DNA of 64,000 nucleotides from Heliopora coerulea. Its lineage: Eukaryota; Cnidaria; Anthozoa; Scleralcyonacea; Helioporidae. Shown here in pieces: positions 1-13,434 of this stretch (the stretch's first letter is position 1; each line of letters starts with the position of its first letter). Location: positions 1,052,001-1,116,000 of the forward strand of contig JASJOG010000043.1 of the NCBI GenBank assembly GCA_030142905.1, in the 5' to 3' direction. The notes beneath the pieces were generated by a model. That model saw only the letters and a list, made by a program, of their open reading frames with translations, was not told the DNA's origin and did no database searches. A program made the position numbers and the translations under genes.

Positions 1-3000
1 TCTTAACCTCGTGATTTTCGGTTGCCTCCTCGCCAGTGTTGCCGTTGATAAATTTGAGCAGTTCTTCAAGAGGACGATCGTCTGTTAGATAATCAAGCCC
101 TTTCGCATGGTCTGGGAAATCCATGTGCTAAATTAAGAAGTTCGAGGGTTAAGATGTTATGTGAGGAGGGTAACGACTGGTTTCCTTGTAACGACAATGA
201 CAACGAAAAGTAATTCAACGACCATGAAAACAACAAGAAAGACAACACAACAACAACAACAACAGCAACAACAACAACAACAACAGTAACAACAACAACA
301 ACAACAACAGTAACAACAACAACAGCAACAACAACAGTAACAACAACAACAGTAACAACAACAGCAACAACAACAACAACAACAGCAACAGCAACAACAA
401 CAGCAAATACAACAACTACTACTACAACAACAACAACAACAACTACAACAACAACAACTACAACAGCAACTACAACGATAACAACAATATCATAAAAAAC
501 AAAACCAACACCACCAACCATAACTTGTACCACAGCCACAAGCACTGCCACAATCACAGACTCAACAACAATCACCACCACGCCATAACTAGAACCACAG
601 CCGCTAACTTAACCACAAGCAGTCATAGGCACTATCACATCCAGTCAGTCACAGATACATATTAAGACACAACCGCTTCAATCATTGCAGTAAATAAAAA
701 AAAAATGCAAGTGACAAAAACACCACTTAACAAACAACATAATTCACAGTTTAGCCAGTGTGTGCGTTTCCCCAATATCTAACCTTCTTCTCTTTTTCCT
801 TCTCCTTCAGTCTAAGCCGAAGTTTCTCCCTCATTTCAACGAAATTATGACTCGTCTGGGCCACAGGTGGCTAGACAGAAAGATATAAAAACGAATTTCA
901 AAGGCTTTGGACGTATGTTGAATAACCGAAGGAGATTTGGAGGACAGTAAATTGTTTTGATGTTCGAATGGTAGCAAAATCCTGAGGCAAACAAAGTTTA
1001 AATCCTTCGCGGATACTTGGTCGAGATTCAGAACACGGATTAAAGAGAGCTAGAAACAGACAGGACATAGAAAATGCATCTATATTAACATGGTCTGGTA
1101 TGTTACATATAATTATAAAAATCTAAGCGATAATAAAAACCTAAGTAATTATAAAAACCCAAGTAATAATATCCCCATAATTTTGGCGTAAGATATAAGC
1201 GAGTCTTGAAACTGTTAGGAGCCGTGTTTAAATGCTCAAAATGATTCATTGAATAATTAACAATAAGGAAAGACCTTCTGGTGGAAATACTTACGTTGCC
1301 GTGACCGAAAAATTCACAATAACAACAATCACAGTACTTTCCATTATTTGGACGGCCGTCTTCTGACAACGAGCTCCGACTGGTAGGAGTGTCACAAGAA
1401 CTGCCATCACCGTTGCTACGAACGCTACAAGGAGATGAAGGAGGCGCTTCGAGGTTGACATTGTTCTCTGGAAACAAAAAAAACCCCACCATATTATCAT
1501 TGTCACTTGACGCGTTCCAGTATAAGTTAGATTTTCCAGGCCATTAGGCAACCGGAGGTTGTGACTTTGAATTCTGGCGTTCTTGAAATACATGCGCAGG
1601 GGTAGACGGTGGAGCAGCTTGGATTTTTTGTAGGGAGGGGCAAGGCCAAACTTTTTGAAACTTTAATCCGAATTTCATTTTATGCATAATATTTCCTTCT
1701 TTTCTTCTCTATCCACTTATATTTTTGATTTCTTGTAAGAACTCAAAACAATATATCTTAATTTTGAGTAAGTTAGCCATTAAAAATGGCGCTAAAATCT
1801 TAGTGGCAAAATGAACAAACGATCGAAATTAGTGTTAACCGATAAAACTAATTTCGATCCTTGGTTCATTTCGCCACTAAGATCAGAATTTATCGACTGA
1901 GATCACAATTTTCTCTCAGCCCCTCAAGGTTCCGGGAGGGAGAGACCACTCACCCGGTCCCCTTCCAGCTACGCCACTGCGTACGGCCTAACAACTTGGA
2001 AAACGTGCTTTCCAGACGTCAAAATACAAACACTCACGCTGCGTACTCTGACCTACCTGGGATGATAATGCTAGGCGAAGTAACCCCCGTGTGTTCATGA
2101 CCTTCACATCTTTCCTCTGTTTCTATGTCATTTTCTACTTCCCATTCTGTTACCCTGTTATAGCACCCGTCATAGTTTCTGCAATGATGTGATCGATATT
2201 TTTCCACGCCCGTAGAACTGTTTAGCAACAAATTCTGGACAGACGATGCAGTTTCCGGTGGTTGGAACGAGGTGCTGTTGTGCTGGAATGGACAGCGGAG
2301 ATCATATGGTTCCAGAGTATCGCAGCCGTGGCTTAAGGATGGTTCTAATGGTTCACAACTGGACTGCAGGTTCAGGGAAGATGTCTTTTCTTTCTCATCT
2401 TCTTCGTGTCGTTTACACTTGACGGGTGTGCTTTTCTAGGGAGATAAACGCAAGGATGGTCAAGACTAAGTTTGCCAGTCAACCTTTTAATAGCTGGTTG
2501 ATATGACAGCAATAACCATTTCCATGACAATAATCAATAGCGAAAGTAACAACAACAACGACAACAACATCAGCAAAAACAGCGACGTCGATACCAACAA
2601 CAAAAATTTATCACAACGATTATTACTATCATTATTACTACTATTATCATTATCATTATTACCTTTACAATAATCGTTTATTATCGTTATTGATGTAATC
2701 CAAAAATTATTATCACCATCTCTAACACAATTACCCCATAGATCTTCATCATAATCCTCATGCTAATAGTCATCATTATTATTATCAATATCCTTCTCGT
2801 TATCATCGTCTACGAACAAACGAAAGCCTTCTAACGAGCAGACAGCTGAACACAACGGACAAGAAATATCTGTTAGCTCGTAGTTTGCCAAAATTTTCAC
2901 TATTATCCAGCTCAGCAAACCCTCACCCACCGATCAACGTAGTGGCTGTTTAAAAAAAACTTTGTAACTAAAATTGATTATATCATCGTTGGCTTAGTTT

Positions 3001-6000
3001 CTTTTGTTCTCGAGAGGTTTATAAGTAATTTATAAACCTCAAAGATATTCACGAACTTTCAACTGAAATTTCGCCATTTCTATACCACTGTCGGGCAAGT
3101 TAAATACTTCTTTCGAAACTTTAACGACGATGATATAAGTAGGTTATATATCTTGATCTCGATGTTTAAGAGATATCTTAATCTTCGGGCTTCGTCCTCA
3201 GGTTTATATATCGCTTGAACATCTCGGTCACACTATTCAACCTTTACTTACGACAGGATTAAGTCTGGTTCACACTTGAACATAACCATAAGCATAAGGA
3301 CAAAACAAAAGGCAAAACAAAGGAGTGAAGTCAAGCCTGCGACATACGGATCGTCGTAATCATAAGCACAAAATCATAGTCCAAGCATAAGCCAAGAGCT
3401 GAACAAAAGACGAAACAAAGAAAAATTCTTGTTTTATCGTCGCCAGTCCCAGAGGAGTTATCATGTTTTGTTTTCGTATTGATTTTGTCCTTATGCTTAT
3501 GTCGCTAGTGTGAACCGGGCTTTAAATGAAAGCACAAGAGTTTAATGACAAATATCCTACTGGTAAAACTACAGAAATGATTTTTGACAACATTTCTCCA
3601 CAACTGTGGCAGCCGTGCAACACACCTGATCAAAACAAAAGGAGTGAAGTGCTTCTCGAATACACGTCGTACAATTTGAATTTGTCAAACGGTTTAAGAA
3701 GAGCGCCGTGGGCAGGAGCTGCGTTGATGATAAGTTATCAACATCATGATCGACCAGACCATTGTGTGAGTGAAGTGAACAGGAAGTAGTACAGGAACCT
3801 GACGAAGATGAACTGGAAGATGAACACGACCGCTTTGAAGACAAGGAGCCGGAAATTTCACTAAGTTCATTACTGGTCGAGAAAGGACTTGACAAAATGG
3901 CACAATGATCGCAACCGCAGCTACATAAACAAACAACAAACAAAAAAAACCCAAAAACAAATTGAATGCAATGTGGATAATACCTCATATCAACCGTTCA
4001 GAGAATCGTACGATTCTGTGGTTTGAGTTCTCAAGATGTCCTTCACTATTTGGATCTGTCTGCTGGCACTGTATATGTAATCTTATATAGCGTAGTTTTC
4101 TCATGAAATATAGTACAATTTCAGAAGTTGTATTATACACTCAGAAGATCGTTTCACCTGTCATCCAGACATTTCAAAGTTTCTTAAGGAAATTGGCCTT
4201 CATATTATTTTTTCGACAAACTTCTTAGCGTTTCGATATCAGATAAAATACTTCTTCTAGAATACGATTTATTACTTACTAATTCTTGCCATTACTCTCT
4301 TTTTCCTTCTAAATAACAAAATAACGACCATAAAGCCGATTAAGAAAAATCCACTCCAAAGCTGGGTAGAGTTTCAAGTATGGTGCTTGGGCGATTGATG
4401 AACCAGGCGGGAAATCTTAGGCGAAGTAGAAATAAAATAGCCCAGCAAAACACACGAAATACAGGCATAGCGAACTTTTATTGAATCTAACGTGTCGTCG
4501 CAACGTGCAACATCATCAGAGAATGAATGGTCAAGTTACATGACTTAACCATTCAACTCATGTAACTTAACCATTCGTTCCCTGATGATGTTGCACGTTG
4601 CGACGAAACGTTAGATTCAATAAAACTTCACTATGCCTATATTTCGTGTGTTTTGCTGGTCTATTTTATTCCTACTTCGCCTAAGTATGGTGCTATGATA
4701 TAAACGTGAGTTTTATGGATGCATGGAATAGGAAATAGAAATATTTATATAATTAACTTACGATGTCAGTTGAAGAAATTAACAAAAGAGATTAACACGT
4801 TATCCCTATCTGTAAAAAACATACACGGTAAAATGTTTGTAATTTACCTCAATGGGATCGTCCCAATTTTCATTTGGGTTCTTCTCTCTTTCGATTAGAT
4901 TCTGTGAATAAAAGTCTCATCAGTAATTCACTTCAAAGGGAATGGCAAGTTACGAACCAAAAACTTTTCAAACTTTATTTTTTTTTTTGCGCTTTTCAGG
5001 AACGATCATTCGAGTCCGACTCCTGTATTGACTGATTGACTTATCAAATTATTTATTTAAAAAGGTTTCCAACAATACATTTTCAATTTTAGCAGCACTT
5101 TCGAGCGTTCTTCTTCTTGAAACTGAAACCGGATTCTGAAATTTTTCAAGCTGGTGCAACCTTGCACCTGATGACAGGTGGCCCATAATTGTGAGAGTAG
5201 AAAACTTAAGTCCGCGACGAAAAACATTCGTTTGAGACAATTGAAAATGTGACCAAAAAAACTTTGACAAGCGGCAAGCAAAATTTCATGTCAGGCTAAA
5301 ATACTCACGCGATGAACACTTCAATTTCTAGCTGAATACGTTTAATCAAAGTTTCTTTATAGTCAGAAAACCATGAGGCCGTTTGTGAATGTCGGAATAG
5401 CAATAAAAACAGACTAAATAAGTTTAGAAGATAAAAACACTTACATAATGTACTCTTACGTCAACGGAAATGCAACAACAAAACGGTACAAGATTAAAAA
5501 ACCTCAAAGAGTGTGAGCAGGATAAAGTATGATAAAATGTTAATCCAGATAAACTACAGGTATTGCTGTAGAAAGAACAACTTAAGTGGAAGGTGCGGCT
5601 TTATAATTTTTAACATTTAAAACAAACTTTCGTATTCAAGATGTACCATAAAATATATAGTATATATAAATATACACCACTGCATTTTACTATATTAAAT
5701 ACGCTACCTTGTTCTTTGTTATATGTTATATGTATGTATATTTGTTACAAGTAATGTTATGAACATAAGGAGCACCCTCCATCTTGTATTTCTCATTTTT
5801 GACTAAGGGGCAGCGCCCCGAAACGTTGAAATAAAGTTTTATAAGGTTTTTAAAAGTTTTATCTTGTCAGCTATAAATGGTTTTAAAATTTGGGACAAGG
5901 AGGTTTTTGACAAGCTCGTATGTACATGTGTATGTATACACAGATGTGCACAGAACTCTGCATGTTGTTTTTCTGATCTCTAGTACTGTCTTCTCTTAAA

Positions 6001-9000
6001 ACAGCGTGTCCTTGAGTAGCTGCCAGCTGGAGCCATCTCAGTTGATTGTTTTCCGCGCAGTTATTCTGGGAATTTGGATATCTTCCAGGTTAAGCGTAGG
6101 TCGTAATAAACAATGCCCACCCGTACAGCAGCCAGACCCATCACGACCTGTTTGTATTTATCTTCAAAAGGCCGCCACGTGATGATTTGACAGCCTTCTC
6201 TTATTGTTGTTTTCAGTAACCGTCTTTGCAGAGTACCCAAATTAAATCCCAGACACCAAGAAATTCCGAGAAAAAACATAACATAATGTTCACTATTAAC
6301 ATTGCCTTTCTGATCATCGTCGCTCTCTCTTCCCACCATTTCCAAGAAGTAGAGGCGAATAATCGGGATTCTTGATGAGGCCGTGATTCTTTGAGCTTGT
6401 ATGCTCCCTTTATGACAAAATCTTTTCACTGTCAGTTAACATTGTTACTTTACATCGATTACTTCGTAATAATTCCTAAATATAGCTGACTTATAGATCA
6501 ATAACTCAGTATATTTTTTTACATGCGGTTTTCCGGTTTTTTCCTTTGCTACTCTTTCATTTCCGCTTACCTAATGCCCACGTTATAAACGACCTGATCT
6601 TGTTAGCAGTCTCATTCAACCTGTTTTTATCTTATTTTGTTTCCCAAATGTGACAAAAGCTCATGGCTTTACTTAGCACATGACAACTTGGGAAGGTGAA
6701 AAGTTACAAACCCTCGAAGGTTTTGTTAGCTGTTTGAACGTTCTCACCGCGTTCGATTAAAAATATTTCCATCACCATTTTCGATCATCGAGCGTTACAA
6801 AGATGATGGACTACTTTTCTTCTCGGAGAAAGAGCCATTAATTTGGCTTATAATTACGTGGCTTCAAAAATACAGCCTATGACCAGTCGAAAAGATGACT
6901 CATTTAATTAGGTATTGGAACCAAATGAGTAGGAAAGAATTCAGCCAGTTCATTTGCCATCTTAAACACATTCTCAAATGGGCGAACGACCATTTGATAC
7001 AGCTTAGTTCCGATCAGAAATGACATTTTATTTTTTTAATGTTGTCAATATTTTCGAAACGGAAGAGGTAAAGTATGCCTCAGTACACGATAGTCCCGTT
7101 TTACTGCCAAAGTATCTGGAAGAAACGGAAGGGATTTCATACCGAAGATTTGAACTTTCGAAGGTTTTACGAGGACACTTCAAAGAATATTTTTTTAACC
7201 ATCTTCCAGCCCCTAATAAAGTCAATATGAGTTGTTTTTATTGCACGTCAAAGCTTCTTTCGCCTCGTATGAAAGCGACTAGGAAACGAAAGTTAAGTTT
7301 GTGTGATCCAATGACCTCTTAAAATGATGAAGAATGTCAATAGCCGCATTCCTAGATTTCACTCAGCTTTTGAACAGTGCTGAAGTAGAGGAGGCGCAGA
7401 AGGCACCGCTTCATTTCCTTAAACTAAGTGGGGACAGGACACACTTCTTTTTTTTACAACAATTATTGCATTACAAATAAAATACATTGTTTTAATTTCA
7501 GAATCATCCTCAGGGTAAAATGATCAGAATGTTTCACGAATTGACGGCTGTACACCACTTAAGCTGAGCTTAAGAAACTCATTTAATAATTCACGAAGAC
7601 ACACAAAAAATTTTGGCTCCCAATTAGTATTCTGTAAATCGGATACAGAATACTAATCTCAATTATGAACTTTTCCCTTCAATTTTCTGCGTTAAAATTT
7701 ACTGAAACTTCAAAATAACCGATAAACATGACCATTTAAGTGTATTCGTATTTTAAGAAAGATACAGCATTCGCGTCCGATCTGTATGGGATTTACAAGG
7801 CAAGCTGTAGTAAATCGTATACGGATCGGACGCGAGTATTGCATCTATTACATAGAATGCATCTCTCTATCGCGTCCAAATCTATCGCATTCAATCCCTG
7901 TAGACTCGATAGCTCAACAAGCAGAGTGGTGGACCGGTATCCCGAAGGTGCGAGTTCAAATCCCGCGCGAGTCAGCATTTTTCAGTTGACTTCGGCAGTT
8001 TGAGATTAGCATTTCTCTATAGTTGTTAAGCTTGCAGCCGTTCTACGACAAGGAACAGCTTAATTCTGTCCTTCCGTGCTTATATCAGGATCAGCTGTCT
8101 CTTATGCTTTATTTCTCATTTACGAGGTCATTATCGGATAGAATTTTTGAACCTTGGTACATTCCCCGGAAGATGACCCACATTTTCTCAATTTAAGTTC
8201 ACACCATTGTTCTTGAGATGGTGAGTTTTGTGAGATAAGCAACTGAGAGAACCTGATGTCACACCACAATACAACACTTTGACTTCTTGAATAATCTAAT
8301 TAATCCTATTGATGTGTTAAGTTTCGTATTAATGTACCGAGTTTCCCCGACTTTTACCAAATTAGGAAAATTTCGCACATGAATAGGAATTATCAAAGTA
8401 AACACTGCCATTCCTGAAATAGTTACTCCAGCAGTCTAGGAATTTGCCGATATTCTGATAACCGATACTTGAGTGCTAATAATGATAATCGACGAAGACA
8501 TTTCGTTTTCAGTAGTTTTAAAAAGGCAAAGGTAATAACGCAGTGAGAAACATTTTCGGAGTCCTGAAGTTTCACGTTCCAGCGATTAAGTTCTCTTTCT
8601 AAGACTTCGAACGTTAAATAGAAAATGGAAATACCAAAATATGTCGGGAAATTACTTTAATTTGTTCTCGTTTCCATGTTCTAGCCGCAAACCATGCTTT
8701 GTGTTGCCCACTGAGTGAATGCATATCAATGCTGACAATATCCTGAAGGAATCTGCCAGTACAGATGTGTTCATTTTAGCTCCTATAACCGATACTTCGA
8801 CACCAATATCAGCGCAATACTACCTAGAAATACATTTCTTATGGCTAAACATCACTTTTCAGAACCTTCCCTTCACAAAATCATATTTCTACAATTTAGA
8901 GCAAATTTGATATGGACTGTGCGATTTCAGAAATAGGGGGATGAAAACATGCAAATCAGAACGACAAAATGTCAACAATGTTTCCAAGATAGCCATACTT

Positions 9001-12000
9001 AATGCTTTTTATCCAGGTGCGAAGTTTCGTACGATTTGGAAAGATACTTCTGAGGATAAACTGGATTATCCCGATGTGTCAAAATGCTGTGTCAAGGGTT
9101 TGACGCCATAGGTTATCTCATATCTTGCGAAATTAAATTTTCTAAGAAAGGGGTGCGTCGGAAGTGTTGTAGTCGATACCCTCCATTATTTTCGGAATTC
9201 AATCAGCAGGACAAACTTAATTTTCACTTAAAAGGAATTTTCAAGTTCTTTCCCACGAGAGTTACGGGCCATGGTCGCACGTGGTTCTCGGGAATAAGAC
9301 ATGAAATACATACCTTCTCATTAATGTATTTCTCTTTTAGTAATTTCACTTTTTGCCAAAGTGCATGAGTTGTAGACATTTCTTCACTAAACGAGTCGTA
9401 CCTGCAAACAAAATGGCATCCATGAATTCTCAGCTGTCGGCAGAATGTCAACATTGAACTGTAGAGAAAGGGCCGTCATCAACCCTCAACAGCGGAATGC
9501 TAAATAACGATTTCATAATATTTTGACGTGTCATCCCAATTTATCTAATTTTAACACCATAATAAATTTTGTTCCCACATTACAGACCTTATATTGTGTA
9601 GCATTTTTCTCGCTTTGCCTCAAATAAAGGTAAAGGTAAAGTGTCTTTATTTATACTGGATAACCCTATCAGCTACATAAGCTGTTCTTCCTAGAGGGCC
9701 AGTAAGGGCCACCCCTCATGGGTCCAGTGTTGCCACAGGAGGAAACCGGAGTACTCGGAGAAAGCCCGCGATGCTTGGGAGAGTCAAACTGGACAACACT
9801 CTTCTCACATGTGACCACGGTAACTTTAATCAGATAACTGCATGGAGCTGGAGTCGAACCCTAGTCATAGTGGTGAGAGACATGTGAGGACAGTAAGGTA
9901 CCACTGTGGCACCAGCATCCCAAATGGGAAAAAACACACGAAGTAGTTCTTGTAAATCTCATTGCTTCTCTGCATCAGATGTTCTGATAACTTAAAATCT
10001 TATCCTCTTTTCGCTGGTTATTTGTTCTTACCTGTGAAGAAGATCGTACTGAGGTTCTTGGGTGCATTTATCACGAATTGATACACCACACGATGATATG
10101 GACACACCAGACCTGAAACATCACAGGGATATTAAGGTAAAGATAAGAGCCCAGCTCATAGTTCTTAAATGTATCGCCATAGTAAAGGAGGCAAGTCGAA
10201 AAGTTTTAAAACATGTTAAAGTTTCGTTGCGGCGAGCAACATTTTCAGAGTACAGATTGCACGCTATTGCACTTTTCTACCTGGCGCACCAAGGTAGTTG
10301 TGCTTCGGCTGGTTCCAAACACAATTGGGGACTGTATCTTTCAATAAATGTAAAACGTTTAATCACAACTCGTCTCCAAAGTTACAAGACCTTCTTTCTT
10401 TTGTCGTCGCCCGGAAGCTCCACCTCACATTGTGCTTTGGTCCAAAGTTCAAAGTCTAACAACAAGGTAATCCGACAATAGTCCCGACCACTCCACAACC
10501 AACTAAACAGAGCATTTCCAAAATATTCGACACACGCCGCAACGAAACGTTAGTTAACATGTTCTAAAACTTTTCGACTTGCCTCCTCCACTATGGCGAT
10601 ACATTTATGAATTCTGAGCTGGGCTCTTATCTTTATATTGCGATTGCGCTTCCCGCCCGCAAAAATCAATAGCCGGAACATTCAGGTTTTACAAGGATCC
10701 TTGCCATCTTATGGTAAATATTTCAGAATTACCAAATGGTTTCCCACGTCAGAACGCTGCGATTCAGATGTGTGTACGTTGCGACTCCGGAGTGTGAAAA
10801 AAACAAGACAGAAAAAACAAACAAACAATGCCTCGGGTGAGTGGTCTTCTTAGTTTTTCAAAAGTCAAGCAACTTGCCAAAAGATTCGATAACAGGATCC
10901 AAACATATTAAAACAATTAGGTAGTCCTGTTTTAAAGTAATTAAAATGAACGAGCGGCAAAAAAGTTTGGTAAACAAACAAACAAACAAACAAACAAAAA
11001 GTCACAAACAAAAGCCCACAGTATAAGTAAAGGTTATATACCGTGACCGAGGTGTTTCAGCGATACATAAACCTGGGAACGAAGCCCGAAGCTTGATATA
11101 TTGCTTAAACCCCGAGATCAAGGTATATAACCTACTGACAGTGTCGTTGGTGATGGTTCGAAAGAAGTATTTAACTTGCCCGACAAACGTATAAAAACAG
11201 CGAAATTTCGGTAGAAAGTTCATGAATATCTTTATGATGTTTATAATTTAGTTATAAACCTCTCGAGAACAAAAGAAACTGAGCCAACGAGGGTATAGTG
11301 AAGGTTAACTCCTCCCAGTCAAGGTGTCTCTCCTTGACGAGTGGAGTCGTGTGACGTTGGCCGGAGTAAAACAACAGAACTCTTATGGTAATATTTAAAA
11401 CACACAGTGCTGCGTTGGCAATTTTAAACGAAGATCAAGTAAAAAGTTGCTTCTGTGCTTCGACTTCCGTTTCAATTCGTGATAGGAAAATCTTGCAATC
11501 ACTAAAAAAACTGTCATTTCTTGCTTTACTATATTACGACAAAAGATATCGCAGTACATGAATAAAATAGTACCATCCGAAAATGACAGAACTTGAGTGG
11601 TGTGAAGGTTGTAGCTTTACCTACAACACTGTATGAGTTCGTACAAGGTAAATATAAGACTATTATACAAATCCTCAGAAAAGTGTTGAAATCGTACAAA
11701 AATAAAAGTGGAGGTGCAGTTACCTTAACTGTGAAAGAAGTAACGGTAGTCTGCTCTGAATTACGGGATCGTTGAAAATTTCATGACAAAAAAGTTCCTT
11801 GTGAATTAGGTCCCAGCTCAACTGAAACTTCTGTAAATAACTGGACTCCTAAATGAAGAAAAAATACCCCACCATTATGAACTAAATTTTTCTGAACTAA
11901 CTGTTGTAACTAGGGGGATGGTGGTTCATTTAGTATATAAGTAGTGTAAACCTGCAAGCAAAACCACCCCTACAGGTTGTAAAGTTACACGACCTGTTTT

Positions 12001-13384
12001 CGATGTAGGCATCCATATGCACTTACCAGCTTTGCTAAGAACGGTTTGAGAATATCTGACGCGACGCAAAGGGACTGGTACTCGTCCAAGAGAGTCATCA
12101 CACAATCCCCTGCATGTTGCGATGAATTAGAGAACGCTGAGGATAGGTATTTGATCAAACTCACTCTCACCTCCATCAAGTACTCTCTAGAAACGATAAA
12201 TTCGTTTTGTCGTCACCACACAGAAATAATCGTCTGGTAAATTCTGCAATGTCGTCTTTCTAAGGCCTTGGGCAAACGAAGAAGCAATTTTTCCCGAACA
12301 TGGCTAAACGTGAACACATTTTGAGAGAGACGTTCACAAGAGGTGACATTGTATACAGTGAAGCCCTTGGCAACCAGGCAATCTTGTCTAAACCATGTTT
12401 CCGTAACACAAAGTGAGGACGGGAAGCAATAATGTTTCTGAATACTCTGAGAAACATTTTTTTTGCTTTCCGCAACAATGTTTCCACGGATGAGCAAAGG
12501 GAGAAACATTTAAAGGAAACATCGAAAATCTGAAACGTTTCCCCAACGACCTTTTCTCGTTTGCCAAGGGTCTAAGATAGAAAATGACGGCAACAGGGCC
12601 AAGTTCTACCTGGATAACTAATCCGATTGGTCAGTCCTAGCGAGTAAACGACACTTCCAGCATGCAAGCTTAAATTTTATTTCCCCGAAATGCGAGTTGT
12701 ACACCTTATTTTGTTATTTGAAGTAAAAAATTAAGTTCAGTTGACAAATGGTGCGATAGTTTTGTTCCCTCGCAATGACCTAACCACTAGGATATGTCAG
12801 TTATCCAAGCTTTGCTACAGCCAGCTCTAGGTTTTGAGAGAGGAAATTGTTTATCCTACTTCGCCTGGGCTTCCAGCTTTTCATGGAGTTGACGAGGATC
12901 TTTAGCAGTCAGTCTAATAAAAAATTGATGAGGAAAAGACAAAAGAAAATCATAAGTGTGTCGGATCCCTATATGTGATAAAGATACATGTGCCTTTATA
13001 TGTGAGGAAGTTCATTTTTTTCGGCTTACGAAAGATGAATTTCCAAACTTTCTTCGCCAATTAGCGTATGAAGAGATAAATTTCATAAGACATTTAAAAA
13101 ATTTGCAGTTCGTGCTTTATCGAGTCTAAAACACTCGGCTATCGCCTCGTATTTTAAATCCCGATAAAGAACTCCTGCTCAGTTTTTAAATATTAAATAT
13201 TACATATATATATATATATATATAAATATAAATATATATATATATAAATAAGCATGGGTAATTTCCTGGTAAGTAGAGTGCTCAATGCAAAGCTGCAGAG
13301 CTTTAGTCTGATGATTGCGAAAGCATGAAACACGGTGTAACGACAAGCTGTAAACATATTAGATAAGCAACAATAAATTATTAA

Positions 13385-13434
<50 letters not shown>

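Noticed and set aside
93..581. Long poly-Val and poly-Leu reverse frames at the left end
   Set aside because: They are the (CAA/CAG)n tract read on the minus strand inside an intron; only the last part (127-1) is coding, in the FAM193 frame.
6061..6429. 122-residue reverse frame in the large FAM193 intron
   Set aside because: No family resemblance and no splice signals that chain with neighbours; the flanking FAM193 exons already join in phase.
7903..7974. Calling this a functional tRNA-Thr(GGT)
   Set aside because: Position 33 would be C, a stem pair is mismatched, and decayed relatives occur elsewhere; a tRNA-derived repeat is more likely.
10062..10481. 139-residue plus-strand frame
   Set aside because: Spans a FAM193 exon on the opposite strand and the arm of a DNA transposon; no transposase motif.
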